From Bimuria novae-zelandiae CBS 107.79 (Eukaryota; Ascomycota; Dothideomycetes; Pleosporales; Didymosphaeriaceae), in NCBI GenBank assembly GCA_010015655.1, contig ML976672.1:469463-533462 (forward strand): DNA of 64,000 nt, given 5' to 3'. This document shows, in pieces, positions 9,860 through 19,559 of the stretch (its first letter is position 1; every line of letters starts with the position of its first letter). Made by a program: the position numbers and the translations under genes. The notes under the pieces were generated by a model. That model searched no databases, was not told where the DNA came from, and saw only the letters and a program-made list of their open reading frames with translations.

Positions 9860-12418
9860 ATGGCCATTCCACTTCCTCCCAACTCGCACCTGCAAGCCGT
9901 CCTTCTGGTGACGAAGTCGCGCTCGCTCGGCCCTCGCCTTGTCTTCCACTATCCTCCCATATCGCCGTCTGCGGCAGCGCTTTTGGCGACCAAGGCCCCC
10001 GCGTGGTTCGGTAACGACACGTCGACGGGCAGCATCGACGAATCGAACGACTCGAGCAGCGATTGGGACAGCAGCACCGAGCCGGATGGTGCTGATGAAG
10101 ATATAGAAATTGGGAGTAGAACAAGTGGAGGGCGCGGCTCTGGGAGGACAGGTGCTAGCCATCGCGATAAGGAGAAGGTGCGACCCACTGCCGGTGCGTG
10201 GGGTCGGCAGGAGAGCTTTGAAGAAGATGACATGGATGGCGAGGGTGACGGTGCAGGAGGAGAGATAGACAAAGATGGGAAGCACAAAGGTGGAGATCGG
10301 GACTGGGACACGGTGCTGGGTTTCAAGGTCGATGCTTTGGAGAAGATATTGTGTCCGACCAAGGCCTTCAACAAGAGGCGCTTCGAGCTCGGCGTAGAAA
10401 GTGTGGTATTTGTGGGCGCACCCATGTTCGTGAGGGATGATGGGTTGTGGAAGAAGCGCAAGAAGAGACGGAAACAATCGGACGAGGAGCGCTTGCATAA
10501 GGGCGACATGTTAGCCAATCTCACGTTGAACGCCTCACAGGAGGAAGAAAGCCCAGGGGACAAGAAGAAGGAAGAGAAGAAGGAAATATTCGTGCTTCCG
10601 CCTGGATTCGAAGCAGGTTATGGCCACGATATAGATTCTGAAGTACCTTCAGCTGCAGCATCTGACGTTGGGTCGGATGTCAAGAGCGATTCCACCACAA
10701 ACCACAACAACAGTCCTGACATGACCATGTTCAACGTCGTCTTCGTGCTCAATCCCCCAGCTTTAGAACACCAGATGCGAGTCAAAGACATGTACGACAA
10801 CGTGACAAAAAAGTACGCGAAAGCCCTCAAATACGAACAAGCACGGTTCGAGTATGTATGGAAGGAGTCGAAGCACATCATCGACATCAAGCAGCGCGCA
10901 AAAGAGAACGGGGAATCTTTGACCGTCACATGGAGGAAGATCGTTAGCATTTCACCCCTGGCAAGGTCCCTCGCCACCATGTTCGATGCGATCTCCGCAG
11001 ACAAGATCGCGCACATACATTTCGACGCAAGCTTCAACACCTCTTTCCAGATCCCGCAAGCCGACTCCACGCCATATCTTCCGAATGCAATGGAACCGCA
11101 AATGCCAGGACTATGGCTCACAACCTCCAATGTCGTAGTCGACGACGAAAACGACGCGCCAATGACACAGCATGCTGCTCTGCTGCTCTTACAGGACCAT
11201 GAAGTCATTCTAAAGGATCTCCAAGCCGAGAAAGCGAATGCTGCAGTGCTGTCCTTTTACATTCGGACCATCGTGCCTACGAAGTCACTCCTCAAGATCT
11301 CGATTAAACACAACATCCTAGCCCAAGACATGGAGTACATTGCTAGGCACCTAGTCTACTGGCGTCGGGCGCGGCTGATCGCACCACTCCATCCGCGAGA
11401 CACGTATATCGTCTCTCCCAATGCCGATATGTCGAATTTACAAGCCGCCATGGCCTCTTACGTGCAGCGCTTCCCTACACTGCCAAGTCTGCCGAAGATG
11501 CTCAGTTTGTTGTCTCAAAAGCCAAAGGAGTATCGATACTTGATACCTACCGCCGAGCACCGCGACGCTTACATGGACATCCTCGCCTGGCTCATGCGCG
11601 GAGGCTGGGTCACCCAACTCCGTACCTTCGCATGGGTGCGCGTCAGTCCTGGAATAAAAGCCCAAGTTGCCGCCGAGATGGAGCGTGAAGAACGACTCAA
11701 GAAGGAGCGGGAAGATAATGAGTCAGCTACAGGCTCATTGCGCTCAGATAAGCGTTCCTCGTTTCTTTCAGCTGGAACTATAACTGGAGGCCCACGACCT
11801 GGCACACCGTTGCGCAGAACACGGCGCGATAATTATGACGGAGATGACATGGATGCCAGCACGATTCTCAGCCCTCATATGACCGCGAGCACCAGCGGTC
11901 CAGGATGGCGAGGCAGTCCTGCGCGCGCATCCAGCGATGCGGGAAGTACGAGCTCTGCGCGCACTACGATCCCCTACCATGGACCGGGCCGTCCCACGTC
12001 GCCCTTGCAACTTTCGTCGCCACTTTCGCACTCGACTACCAAACCTCTGCATCGGCCTTCACCATTGCATCCCAAGTCTCCCTCACCTTCACCTGCTCCA
12101 CCATTTTCACCAACCTCGCCTACAATACAGAACCAGCCACCTCCGTCGCCGCCACCCTCACCGCAGCATTTCACGTCCAGTTTGGTACTCAATCCACAAA
12201 AGGCAAATGCGGTCGAGGCAAGATGGCTGGAGGCCATTGGGAAGACGTTCCAGGACGCCGATATAAGAGGTCACTGGAGTACGTTGTTGAAATACTTTGA
12301 TGGGAAGCATGCTATTGAAGACATCAGTCCGAGGGAAGGTTTTAAGAGAAAAAGGGTAGGCGCGATGATGCAAGGCGTCAGAGAAGGAGGATGGCTAGTA
12401 GAAGTACGGCATTGGTGA
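9860..12418 (+). CDS. NPR3: NPR3-like nitrogen permease regulator (SEACIT/GATOR1 subunit)
   Basis: A single uninterrupted frame of 852 aa. NPR3 proteins form the SEACIT (GATOR1) complex with NPR2 and IML1, which inhibits TORC1 when amino acids are scarce and acts at the vacuole. The N-terminus LPPNSHLQAVLLVTKSRSLG and the following HYPPISPSAAALL are characteristic. So are GLWKKRKKRRKQSDEERLH near residue 195, MTMFNVVFVLNPP near residue 287, the stretch SISPLARSLATMFDAI near residue 365, and a C-terminal half with ILAWLMRGGWVTQLRTFAWV. A long Ser/Pro-rich insert (about 625-775) precedes a conserved-looking C-terminal helical end. The start codon is the first ATG of the frame and begins the conserved N-terminus. 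The gene lies next to the RIP block but shows no sign of mutation. Confidence 0.93.
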   Translation: MAIPLPPNSHLQAVLLVTKSRSLGPRLVFHYPPISPSAAALLATKAPAWFGNDTSTGSIDESNDSSSDWDSSTEPDGADEDIEIGSRTSGGRGSGRTGASHRDKEKVRPTAGAWGRQESFEEDDMDGEGDGAGGEIDKDGKHKGGDRDWDTVLGFKVDALEKILCPTKAFNKRRFELGVESVVFVGAPMFVRDDGLWKKRKKRRKQSDEERLHKGDMLANLTLNASQEEESPGDKKKEEKKEIFVLPPGFEAGYGHDIDSEVPSAAASDVGSDVKSDSTTNHNNSPDMTMFNVVFVLNPPALEHQMRVKDMYDNVTKKYAKALKYEQARFEYVWKESKHIIDIKQRAKENGESLTVTWRKIVSISPLARSLATMFDAISADKIAHIHFDASFNTSFQIPQADSTPYLPNAMEPQMPGLWLTTSNVVVDDENDAPMTQHAALLLLQDHEVILKDLQAEKANAAVLSFYIRTIVPTKSLLKISIKHNILAQDMEYIARHLVYWRRARLIAPLHPRDTYIVSPNADMSNLQAAMASYVQRFPTLPSLPKMLSLLSQKPKEYRYLIPTAEHRDAYMDILAWLMRGGWVTQLRTFAWVRVSPGIKAQVAAEMEREERLKKEREDNESATGSLRSDKRSSFLSAGTITGGPRPGTPLRRTRRDNYDGDDMDASTILSPHMTASTSGPGWRGSPARASSDAGSTSSARTTIPYHGPGRPTSPLQLSSPLSHSTTKPLHRPSPLHPKSPSPSPAPPFSPTSPTIQNQPPPSPPPSPQHFTSSLVLNPQKANAVEARWLEAIGKTFQDADIRGHWSTLLKYFDGKHAIEDISPREGFKRKRVGAMMQGVREGGWLVEVRHW

Positions 12419-12877
12419 AGTGCTTTTTAGTGCTAGCATTGGTCTCCGTTCACTGTTGATACCCGCCTGGAATTTCTACCATGCACACGTTGCTTCTAAA
12501 ATCTTGCAATGACTTTCATTACCCGCTCGGTACTCGTGGTGTGAAATCTTTGTATCAAAGAATATGTTTGCGATGAAACTGGCCTCAGAAGATTAAGCGA
12601 GCGCTGGAGCATTTTAACGATAGCACGCCATTGCAGCTTCCAGATCAGGCTTAGTCGCATCTTACAAATCAAGCATCGCAGAGTGCTGATCTGACAAACC
12701 CCATACCAGCTATTTAGTCTTCAACCGATACATTGTTCTCTGTTCCAGCGTTGTTGTTCGTTCCAGCGTTGTTGTTCGTTCCAGCGTTGTTGTTCGGTCG
12801 AGCGCGTTCCTACGACCCTGCATCCGAACCACCAACTACTGTTGTCCTTATATCCGGGACTGAGAACACCCAACGTA
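12419..12877 (+). promoter_or_regulatory. Intergenic leader upstream of the flavin oxidoreductase, with an 18-bp triple repeat
   Basis: This is non-coding sequence between two co-directional genes, holding the NPR3 3' end and the promoter/leader of the next gene. At 12742-12795 it carries three perfect head-to-tail copies of an 18-bp unit (GTTCCAGCGTTGTTGTTC), about 80-135 bp before the start codon. I see no clear TATA box. Regulatory meaning is inference only. Confidence 0.5.
12742..12795. repeat. Three perfect 18-bp tandem copies
   Basis: The unit GTTCCAGCGTTGTTGTTC occurs at 12742-12759, 12760-12777 and 12778-12795 without mismatch, directly upstream of the flavin oxidoreductase gene. Confidence 0.9.
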
Positions 12878-14275
12878 ATGTCGACTTCACGCAACAACCA
12901 CAATAATGCAGGAGTCCAAGGACTTCCTTACTTCACACCTGAACATGCTACATCACCCGGTACTCCAGGCCCAAAAAACACGGCACTAGTACCTACGCTC
13001 TTCAAGCCCCTTACCATACGTGGAGCAACCTTGCGTAACAGGATACTCGTCGCGCCTATGTGCCAATTCTCCACCTCCGCCTTTGGACCAGAAACCGGCG
13101 CCCTGACAGACTACCACATCGTAACCCTCGGTCACTACGCCCTCAAAGGTGCAGCACTTGTCTTCGTCGAAGCAACCGGGGTCCAGCCCAACGGGCGCAT
13201 TTCTCCGAACTGCCCGGGACTGTGGTCTGACGCGCAGATTCCAGCGCTGAGGAGAGTAAGCGATTTTATCAGGAGTCAGGGTGCGCTGAGTGGGATCCAG
13301 CTCGCGCACGCGGGGCGCAAGGGAAGTACAGCTGCGCCGTGGACAACGTCCTCTAAGCCAGGATCAAAAGTCAGTGCCAGGGCTGTGGCAGAGATTGGAG
13401 GTTGGCCAGATAACGTAGTTGGCCCGATGGGCGGTGAGGAATGGACATGGGATGGCAAGCCCTCCACGGATCCTGAGGGTGGGTACTGGGCGCCGAGGGC
13501 TCTCACCGAAGCAGAAATCCAAGAGCTGGTGCAAGACTGGATGAAAGCGGCAGAGAGGGCAGTCAAGGCTGGAGTGGACGTGATTGAAATCCATGCTGCT
13601 CACGGGTATCTCCTCCATCAGTTCCTTTCCCCTATATCCAACAAGCGGACCGACCGCTACGGCGGTTCTTTCGAGAACCGCACCCGTCTGCTCATCGAGA
13701 TTATCGAGGCTATCCGTACAGTTGTACCTGCGTCCATGCCGCTTTTTCTCCGCATCTCGGCAACAGAGTGGCACGAAGACACCGACCTAGGCCGAAAGCA
13801 CGGAAGCTGGGACATCGAAAGCTCGATCAGGTTGGCAAAGCTTCTCCCAGCGCTCGGCGTCGATCTGCTAGATGTCAGTTCCGCAGGCAACAACCCGCTC
13901 GCGAAGATCCCAATGCACAACACTTACCAGGTCGCGCTCGCGGACCGCATCCGGACTTCACTGCGCGCAGAGAACCTGCATCTGCTAATTGGCGCAGTGG
14001 GACTGATCACTGAGGCTGAACAGGCGCGGGATATCTTGGAAAAAGGCGGAGCTGCTCGAATTGGGAACGGAGGAGAGGGAGAGCTTGATAAGGAGGCAAG
14101 CGCCGCGGTCAAGATGACCGAGCAGAGAGACGGAAAGGAGCCGATGGCTGATGTGGTGCTGGTCGCCAGGCAGTTCATGCGCGAGCCGGAGTGGGTGTTG
14201 AAGGTGGCGCATAAGTTGGGCGTTGATATTGCGTGGCCGAGTCAGTTCCTCAGGGTGAGGTTTCCGAAATTGTAA
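12878..14275 (+). CDS. NADH:flavin oxidoreductase, Old Yellow Enzyme family (YqjM-like class)
   Basis: 465 aa from the ATG at 12878, no intron seen. The family uses FMN and NAD(P)H to reduce activated C=C bonds. The FMN-binding start is LFKPLTIRGATLRNRILVAP followed by MCQFS (about residue 55); a Cys here is typical of the YqjM/thermophilic-like class. GIQLAHAGRKG lies near 150 and the substrate-binding His pair, HAAHGYLLHQFLSP, near 240. Further family stretches are NKRTDRYGGSFENRTRL and LFLRISATEW. The C-terminal phosphate-binding part is ADVVLVARQFMREPEW. An insertion rich in Gly/Glu (about 390-420, GGEGELDKEASAAVK) is longer than in typical members. Physiological substrate unknown. Confidence 0.93.
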   Translation: MSTSRNNHNNAGVQGLPYFTPEHATSPGTPGPKNTALVPTLFKPLTIRGATLRNRILVAPMCQFSTSAFGPETGALTDYHIVTLGHYALKGAALVFVEATGVQPNGRISPNCPGLWSDAQIPALRRVSDFIRSQGALSGIQLAHAGRKGSTAAPWTTSSKPGSKVSARAVAEIGGWPDNVVGPMGGEEWTWDGKPSTDPEGGYWAPRALTEAEIQELVQDWMKAAERAVKAGVDVIEIHAAHGYLLHQFLSPISNKRTDRYGGSFENRTRLLIEIIEAIRTVVPASMPLFLRISATEWHEDTDLGRKHGSWDIESSIRLAKLLPALGVDLLDVSSAGNNPLAKIPMHNTYQVALADRIRTSLRAENLHLLIGAVGLITEAEQARDILEKGGAARIGNGGEGELDKEASAAVKMTEQRDGKEPMADVVLVARQFMREPEWVLKVAHKLGVDIAWPSQFLRVRFPKL

Positions 14276-14614
14276 GAGCGTTTTGGAAAGGAATTGCAAC
14301 ATTGGAGAGCACATATACTACAGGAATTGTTTGACGAGCGGGGATCGGCTATAGTGGCGCACCATATAGATGATTAGAAACCGCATGGAACCATAGGATT
14401 CGAATCAAGATTTACTGCCATGAAACCTTCATGTCTGCGCAAAATCAGATATACCCGCGAATACTGCTTTGAATCTGATAGCAATATTTAAAGAAAGGTG
14501 CAAGTAGCAATCCCAGGAAACCCTATCCGCAGCGGAGCCTAGTCTTAAGCTAGTTTTATAGAAAAGAGGAATAGAACGATAAGGCACGCTGACAATATTC
14601 TTTAGGTCTTTCTC
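14276..14614. other. Intergenic, 3' flank of flavin oxidoreductase
   Basis: No gene, RNA gene or repeat recognised. The composition is near the gene-island average. Confidence 0.5.
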
Positions 14615-14699
14615 TCAGTAGGACTCCTCCAACCAATCTGTCACCTGTCCTAGGATGATCCGATCCATAATACGAAACCAAAACAGTGCCCCGCTAGAA

Positions 14700-15437
14700 C
14701 AACATACGAAAATATGCTGAGGAAATCCTTCTGAGTACTCACTGCAGATAGAATGCATGATCGCACTCCAGGCGCCTGTAGCAGCCAACATACAACGAGT
14801 GCTTTCCAGCTGTTGGGCCACTAATCATCGCGGTGCCATCCTGGCCACCCGCCCATCCACGTGGTTTCCGGGTCGTAATCCAGTATCTCAAGATCGCCGA
14901 CACGGTCTCCTAACCGTGGTAAATCTACCTTCACCGCTGCTAAACGCGGTGTAGTATCGAACGCGGTTACTTGCTGGCCTTTTACCCAATAAGTTCGCAT
15001 AGAGTAGTTCTCATCACGTCCAGTGCCGTCCCCTAAGTGTTTTAGTGTGATGGCATCTATTCCGTAGATAATGACGTTCAGTTTCTTGCAAATGGGAAGC
15101 TGGGTTTCATTATCATAGCAGGATTTAATCCGCGACGAAAAAACTGGGAGTGTGGAATGCTCTTTCCAATAGCTCCCGTAGATGCAGGACTCTCGTTTTC
15201 GTCTTCGCCCGTGCATGTATAGTTTTGTGTACCAATACCAAGAAGGACAAATTGGAGGTCAAGCCCATTTGGCTGGGGGAGACGGCTGGCCGGCATCCAC
15301 TAGCCCAATACGTTGAGATCGTTGGCAGGAACATGTCCCTTCTCTGCATTACATCCGAAGGCAGCAAGTAGTAGGAATAAAGTTAGGAAAGCGAAGCCTT
15401 GCATACGGGCTACCCGAGACGAAATGACGAAGGTCAT
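14700..15437 (-). pseudogene. Decayed gene for a secreted DUF3455-like protein
   Basis: From the ATG at 15437 (or 15404) the - strand encodes a signal-peptide-like start (GFAFLTLFLLLAAFGC). The next segment contains LPQPNGLDLQFVLLGIGTQN and YTC, the usual opening of fungal DUF3455 proteins. A TAG stop (about 15300) lies between the two. After about 15170 the frame shifts, and the sequence continues to 14821 in another frame as SMRTYWVKGQQVTAFDTTP and LAAVKVDLPR, a DUF3455-like C-terminal part. The 14615-14821 stretch may hold the last remnants. The stop and the frame change argue for a pseudogene. The TAG could be a RIP-type CAG-to-TAG change, which I cannot prove. Function of the family unknown. 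Confidence 0.55.
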
Positions 15438-16760
15438 GCTGAGCGGAATCTGCTGCTATGGAGAACAAAGCTGAGGAGGTCAGCCATACTTACGGGTTAT
15501 AGTCCCTTTCGAATGGTTTTATGAGTGGTTGCATCAGTGGTTACATAAGTGATTGCATTAGTGGTGCCATCCTGAGTGGTGTCATCCTGAGTGGTGTCAT
15601 ACTTCTACGCATCTCCGCTCTAAGCAGTGTTTCCACCGCCCCTTTCGCGAATTCCCCGCTCGCACGCACTACTTAACTTTCCTCTAATACTGCTAGTAAA
15701 TGGAAGGTACATCGCTGGTCAACGATTAACGATGCAAGGACCTCCCCCTTGCCGGTAGGCCATCGTCAGCTGAAGTCGCTGCTTGCAAAGGGGAAGCTGT
15801 GTCGTTAGTGTGCAACGACGCGACATACTTACAGCTCCATCCCGGATCTAAGCTAGGGAAGGTGGGGGGGGGGAGGAAGGGGCGTCCAGTAGAGGTCTTA
15901 GCTGCCGAATAAGCAGGGGAGCAGGTGCGTTACAGTAGACATGAGTAGCTCACACAGGGCCACTTATGATAAAATCATTCGGTAGGAACCACTTGGGGCA
16001 AAGCAGCTTGGCGCACTCGCTTTCACTTCCAATTCCCGGTTCTTCCGCACAAGGTTGCATTCTGACCGTGTTAAACCGAAGCTATCTGTTTCCAGCTGCC
16101 AAACGCAGAATGGCACTCACGAACAGTATCGACGTAACAGATCAGTATCATTCACAAACAGTTTCCACGGCCTTTCCTAAGGGGGTGTGCGTCAAGCCTT
16201 TCGAACATTCTTTCGTGCCAGGATATCAGGACACGTATTCCGTGAGCAAACAATCCGCGAGGAGCGGTGACGAGGAGAGAGGAATACGTATACAATAATT
16301 CCTACATATTGAAAGCTTCCTCAGTTATTCTTCACTTAAGAAGCTACTGTTCTGAAGCTCCGAAGCAAGGGACTATCAGAGAATCGGGGTACGGTAGGGG
16401 TGAAACGCCAATGTGGTCAAGGGAATGATAGCGCGTTGTTTGTAATCCGATTGAGCCATGAAAAAATGAATACAAGAATTTAGCCGAAGGCCCGTTGAAG
16501 CACACTGAGAACTACTACATGGAGGGCATTGTACTAGAATGGGCCCAAGCCGTCCTCTTGGCATCTGTTGAAAAGTATCGTAAACATGATGTTTTTTGTG
16601 TGTATCAGTTCTTAATTCTGTAGGCGGGGAAGCCGCCTATATAAGGCTAGCGTGCTCCTTCCGTATGCCGGGGAGTAGGCTGGTAAATGGGTCAGGGTTG
16701 GGTTAACGTGTTCCACCATCATTCCGTTAACACCACCAAAACGCGTGAGGCTTCCAGTAT
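15438..16760. other. Intergenic DNA leading into the central AT-rich block
   Basis: No convincing gene. The open stretches (for example 15966-16298) lack recognisable domains or codon regularity and I do not call them. It contains imperfect repeats at 15522-15600 built on GTGGTGTCATCCTGA-like units and a G-rich run near 15862-15885. Composition turns AT-rich at about 16760. Confidence 0.5.
15522..15600. repeat. Degenerate tandem repeat, about 15-16 bp units
   Basis: Successive variants of AGTGGTTGCATC, AGTGGTTACATA, AGTGATTGCATT, AGTGGTGCCATCCTG and two near-perfect GAGTGGTGTCATCCT units follow one another. Confidence 0.7.
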
Positions 16761-17058
16761 AACATCTTTATATCTATATAATTAAATTTAATAAGATTTT
16801 AAACTAAGATAGATTAGATAACTCTATATTAACGCCTATTATAGTTTTATGTATAATATTTACTACATATTAGTAGAGCTCGTATTCGCGCATAAGTAGC
16901 TGTCCAATTACAGGGCCTCTGTAATCCTGCACTATTGTTAATAGTGTAGTAGAGAATATAAGGCTGGCACACCTTTAGTTGCACACTACCTTAGATAGTG
17001 CTAGCGTTAGGTTAGTACGTACTAGAGACCTCACCTACGGCTAATCTCTATTATTTAA

Positions 17059-17157
17059 TGTCGCGCACAGTTAACTTCGATTAGGGAGCTTATAAATAAA
17101 GTTTATTAAAGAGAGAAAGCTTTACTAAGACACTAAACTATTTAGGGATTTAAAGGA
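17059..17157 (-). repeat. Left LTR of element C, first part (interrupted by B2)
   Basis: It begins TGTCGCGCACAG. The right LTR begins TATTACACATAG, which differs only by C/T and G/A changes. The rest of this LTR is at 23972-24049; joined, the two pieces are 177 bp, equal to the right LTR. Confidence 0.8.
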
Positions 17158-17575
17158 TGTTAGGATCTGAACATGTATGGGACGCGGAGGACCAACGGGC
17201 CTTCAGTGGGGGTAACACCCAGCGGGGTTGCGCAACCGAGGTCACGTGATGTACCATCCAGCCAAGACAACACCAGCCATGGATGGCGACACCAGCCATG
17301 GATGGCAACAAGACCTTGGATAGTATAGAAATCCTTATGTATATAAACCCACACGAATACCCTTATGGCATTCGTGTTTAACCTGTTTATTAATCTATCG
17401 TTTGGATCTAACTAAGCAACCTTGTTGATTTAATTATACTATACACACCTTCGATACTAACGCCCTAGTAACAAGCGCAGGCTATTACTACGACCCTCTC
17501 TTATCCTACTAGTATTCCTGCCCGAGAACCAACCTTAGCCCCTTAGGGATTAGCTATCTCTTTAGGACCTTAACA
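17158..17575 (+). repeat. 5' LTR of B2
   Basis: 418 bp, TGTTAGGATCTG...GGACCTTAACA, preceded by target duplication AAGGA. It carries two adjacent copies of a GACACCAGCCATGGATGGC-type unit near 17269-17306. Confidence 0.92.
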
Positions 17576-17577
17576 TT

Positions 17578-19500
17578 TTGAACACCCTTAACATAAATAC
17601 TAATAGGACCCCTATCTCTTCCATAGCTTCGGATAACTATGTCACCCCTATAAGGGATGGCAAGAACAAGGCATATAAACCTAACTTATATAACGGTAAT
17701 CGTACCCTCCTTAATACCTGGCTCTTACAGCTAGACCTCTATTTCTTCGACCAGAACTAAGACCTTAAAGATAAAAAGAAGGTTATCTTCGCTACAACCT
17801 ATATGCGAGGAAGCGCTAAAGAATAGATCTATCCTTACTTAGTTAAGTACTTAGACATAGACTACAATAACGAAGACAAAAAGTATATTAATAAGTATGC
17901 TAATGCAATTAACATTATTAAGGACTATAATAACTTTAAGATATGCCTTTAATAAATGTTTAGAATTACTAATAAAACAGCTATCGCTAGACGAGTAATC
18001 TAAATAGTTCGCTAACACTAATCCGTAGCCAAATACACGACTAAGTTTCGCAAGTATGCAGTGCAACTCGACTAGGAGGATAAATCTCTTAAAATAATGT
18101 ATAAACAAGACCTTAAACGCAGTGTGCGCGAAGAACTCCTACGTAGTAGTGTAAAGATAAAGACCTTAAAAGAACTATACGAAGAGACTATCCGCATTAA
18201 CAAGGAATAATTTACTTTGCAGGAAGAATTCCGCAAGAACCCAAGGAACGCCAGTTTCAGACAATAGGCACCTATAGTCTACAGGGCGCCACTAAAAGCA
18301 CCTTAACGCCAGCAACGCAACTACTACGGACCCTAACCTATAAAAGATATCCAGTTTAACAACCTAGAAAAGGGAACAGGAAGGGCTATAGGCATCCAAA
18401 AGCCTAACTAACGTATCTTAGATAGAACCCGACGATAGGGGACCGAGACGCGTAAATGCTTTACATATAGCAAACCAGGCCACATCGCCAGGAACTGCAG
18501 ATCTAAGAACAAGGTTATTAGATAGTTAAACATACTATCTGTCGCAGATGCAGACGCAACCAACGAAGAATAGTAGGTAATAGACGCTATTAAGTAAATT
18601 AATATCCACGACGAAGACTTAGAGTAATTAGAATTACCTAACTTACGACTCTACGAGGATGCACACGAAAGTTCAGACGATAAAGGAAAAGAGAAGGAAC
18701 TAATGCCTTAATCTCTTATACCTTACCCTAGCTAGAGCAAACCTGTTACTAGTAAGATAATAAATGTTTTCGACTTCTTAGAAAAACACCAACCTCGAGA
18801 AGGAGATTTTAGGTTTATAGTAATAAAACAATAAGACTACGCAAAAGCATTTTTTCACGCTTACTAACCTAACCTAGTTAGTAAAGCGGCACGAGAAATG
18901 GCGGACCACCGCTACGCCCATAAAGACCCCAAGAAGAAATACCTAAACGAAAGCCCGAACTACGAACCACAGTACGACCTAGACCACCGTAACCCTACGT
19001 ATAAGACTATACAATAGACCCTCTACAAAGAAGACTAATATACCATTTATTACTAAGCCAAGGAATACAGTTACTTTCCCCGAACGTACTAACAATGTAG
19101 ATAGGAGTGGTTTAACTACCCTATCGCCCATTATAACGTTCACCTCTAAGACAAGCGCAAAACGCGATACTTTCTACACTTTAACTAAGCGCTAAACTAA
19201 GTAATATTGCTACTAGTTAATAAAAAATACGCATCTGACAAATGGCAAACATGCTTACACCCCGATTATAAGGAACATAATAAGTAAAAAGAAAAGCATG
19301 GGTTTAATCGCATACTAAAAGGGACTACGACCCTTAGGATTAAAACGGTAACGAAGGAAGAAGATAGTAAAGCTCTCCTAAAAGAAGCCTAGCAGTAGCC
19401 TCAGGAGAAGAAAAAGGAAGGACACCTTAAGCCTATAAAGCTACCCACAGAAAAGATATCTTTTTTAGACCTAGGCTTAGGAGGGAAGACGCCTTCAGAG
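17578..19500 (+). pseudogene. gag remnant of B2
   Basis: Starts just after the 5' LTR and is readable through TAG/TAA codons as a retrotransposon capsid protein. An open piece, 17578-17760, includes YNGNRTLLNTWLLQLDLYFF, a capsid-type start. A zinc knuckle remnant lies near 18455-18505 (CFTYSKPGHIARNC, where the second Cys is now Tyr and a Gly is now Ser). RIP-type stops prevent expression. Confidence 0.8.
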
Positions 19501-19559
19501 AACTAAATGCCATAAATAGTTAGGCATTAATCAAGCTACTAGTATAGCTTAAAGAAACA

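Noticed and set aside
9835..9860. tRNA T-arm-like GGTTTCGAAC just before the NPR3-like start
   Set aside because: The flanking bases do not form a five-base-pair T stem and no cloverleaf can be drawn.
12842..12877. Longer N-terminus of the flavin oxidoreductase starting at 12842
   Set aside because: That start would be TTG; the first ATG in frame is 12878, well before the conserved FMN-binding start.
14400..14420. tRNA-like T-loop (GGATTCGAATC)
   Set aside because: No acceptor stem, D-arm or anticodon arm could be fitted on either strand.
15966..16298. 110-codon open frame on the + strand
   Set aside because: No domain, signal peptide or neighbouring exon; composition and length are expected by chance.
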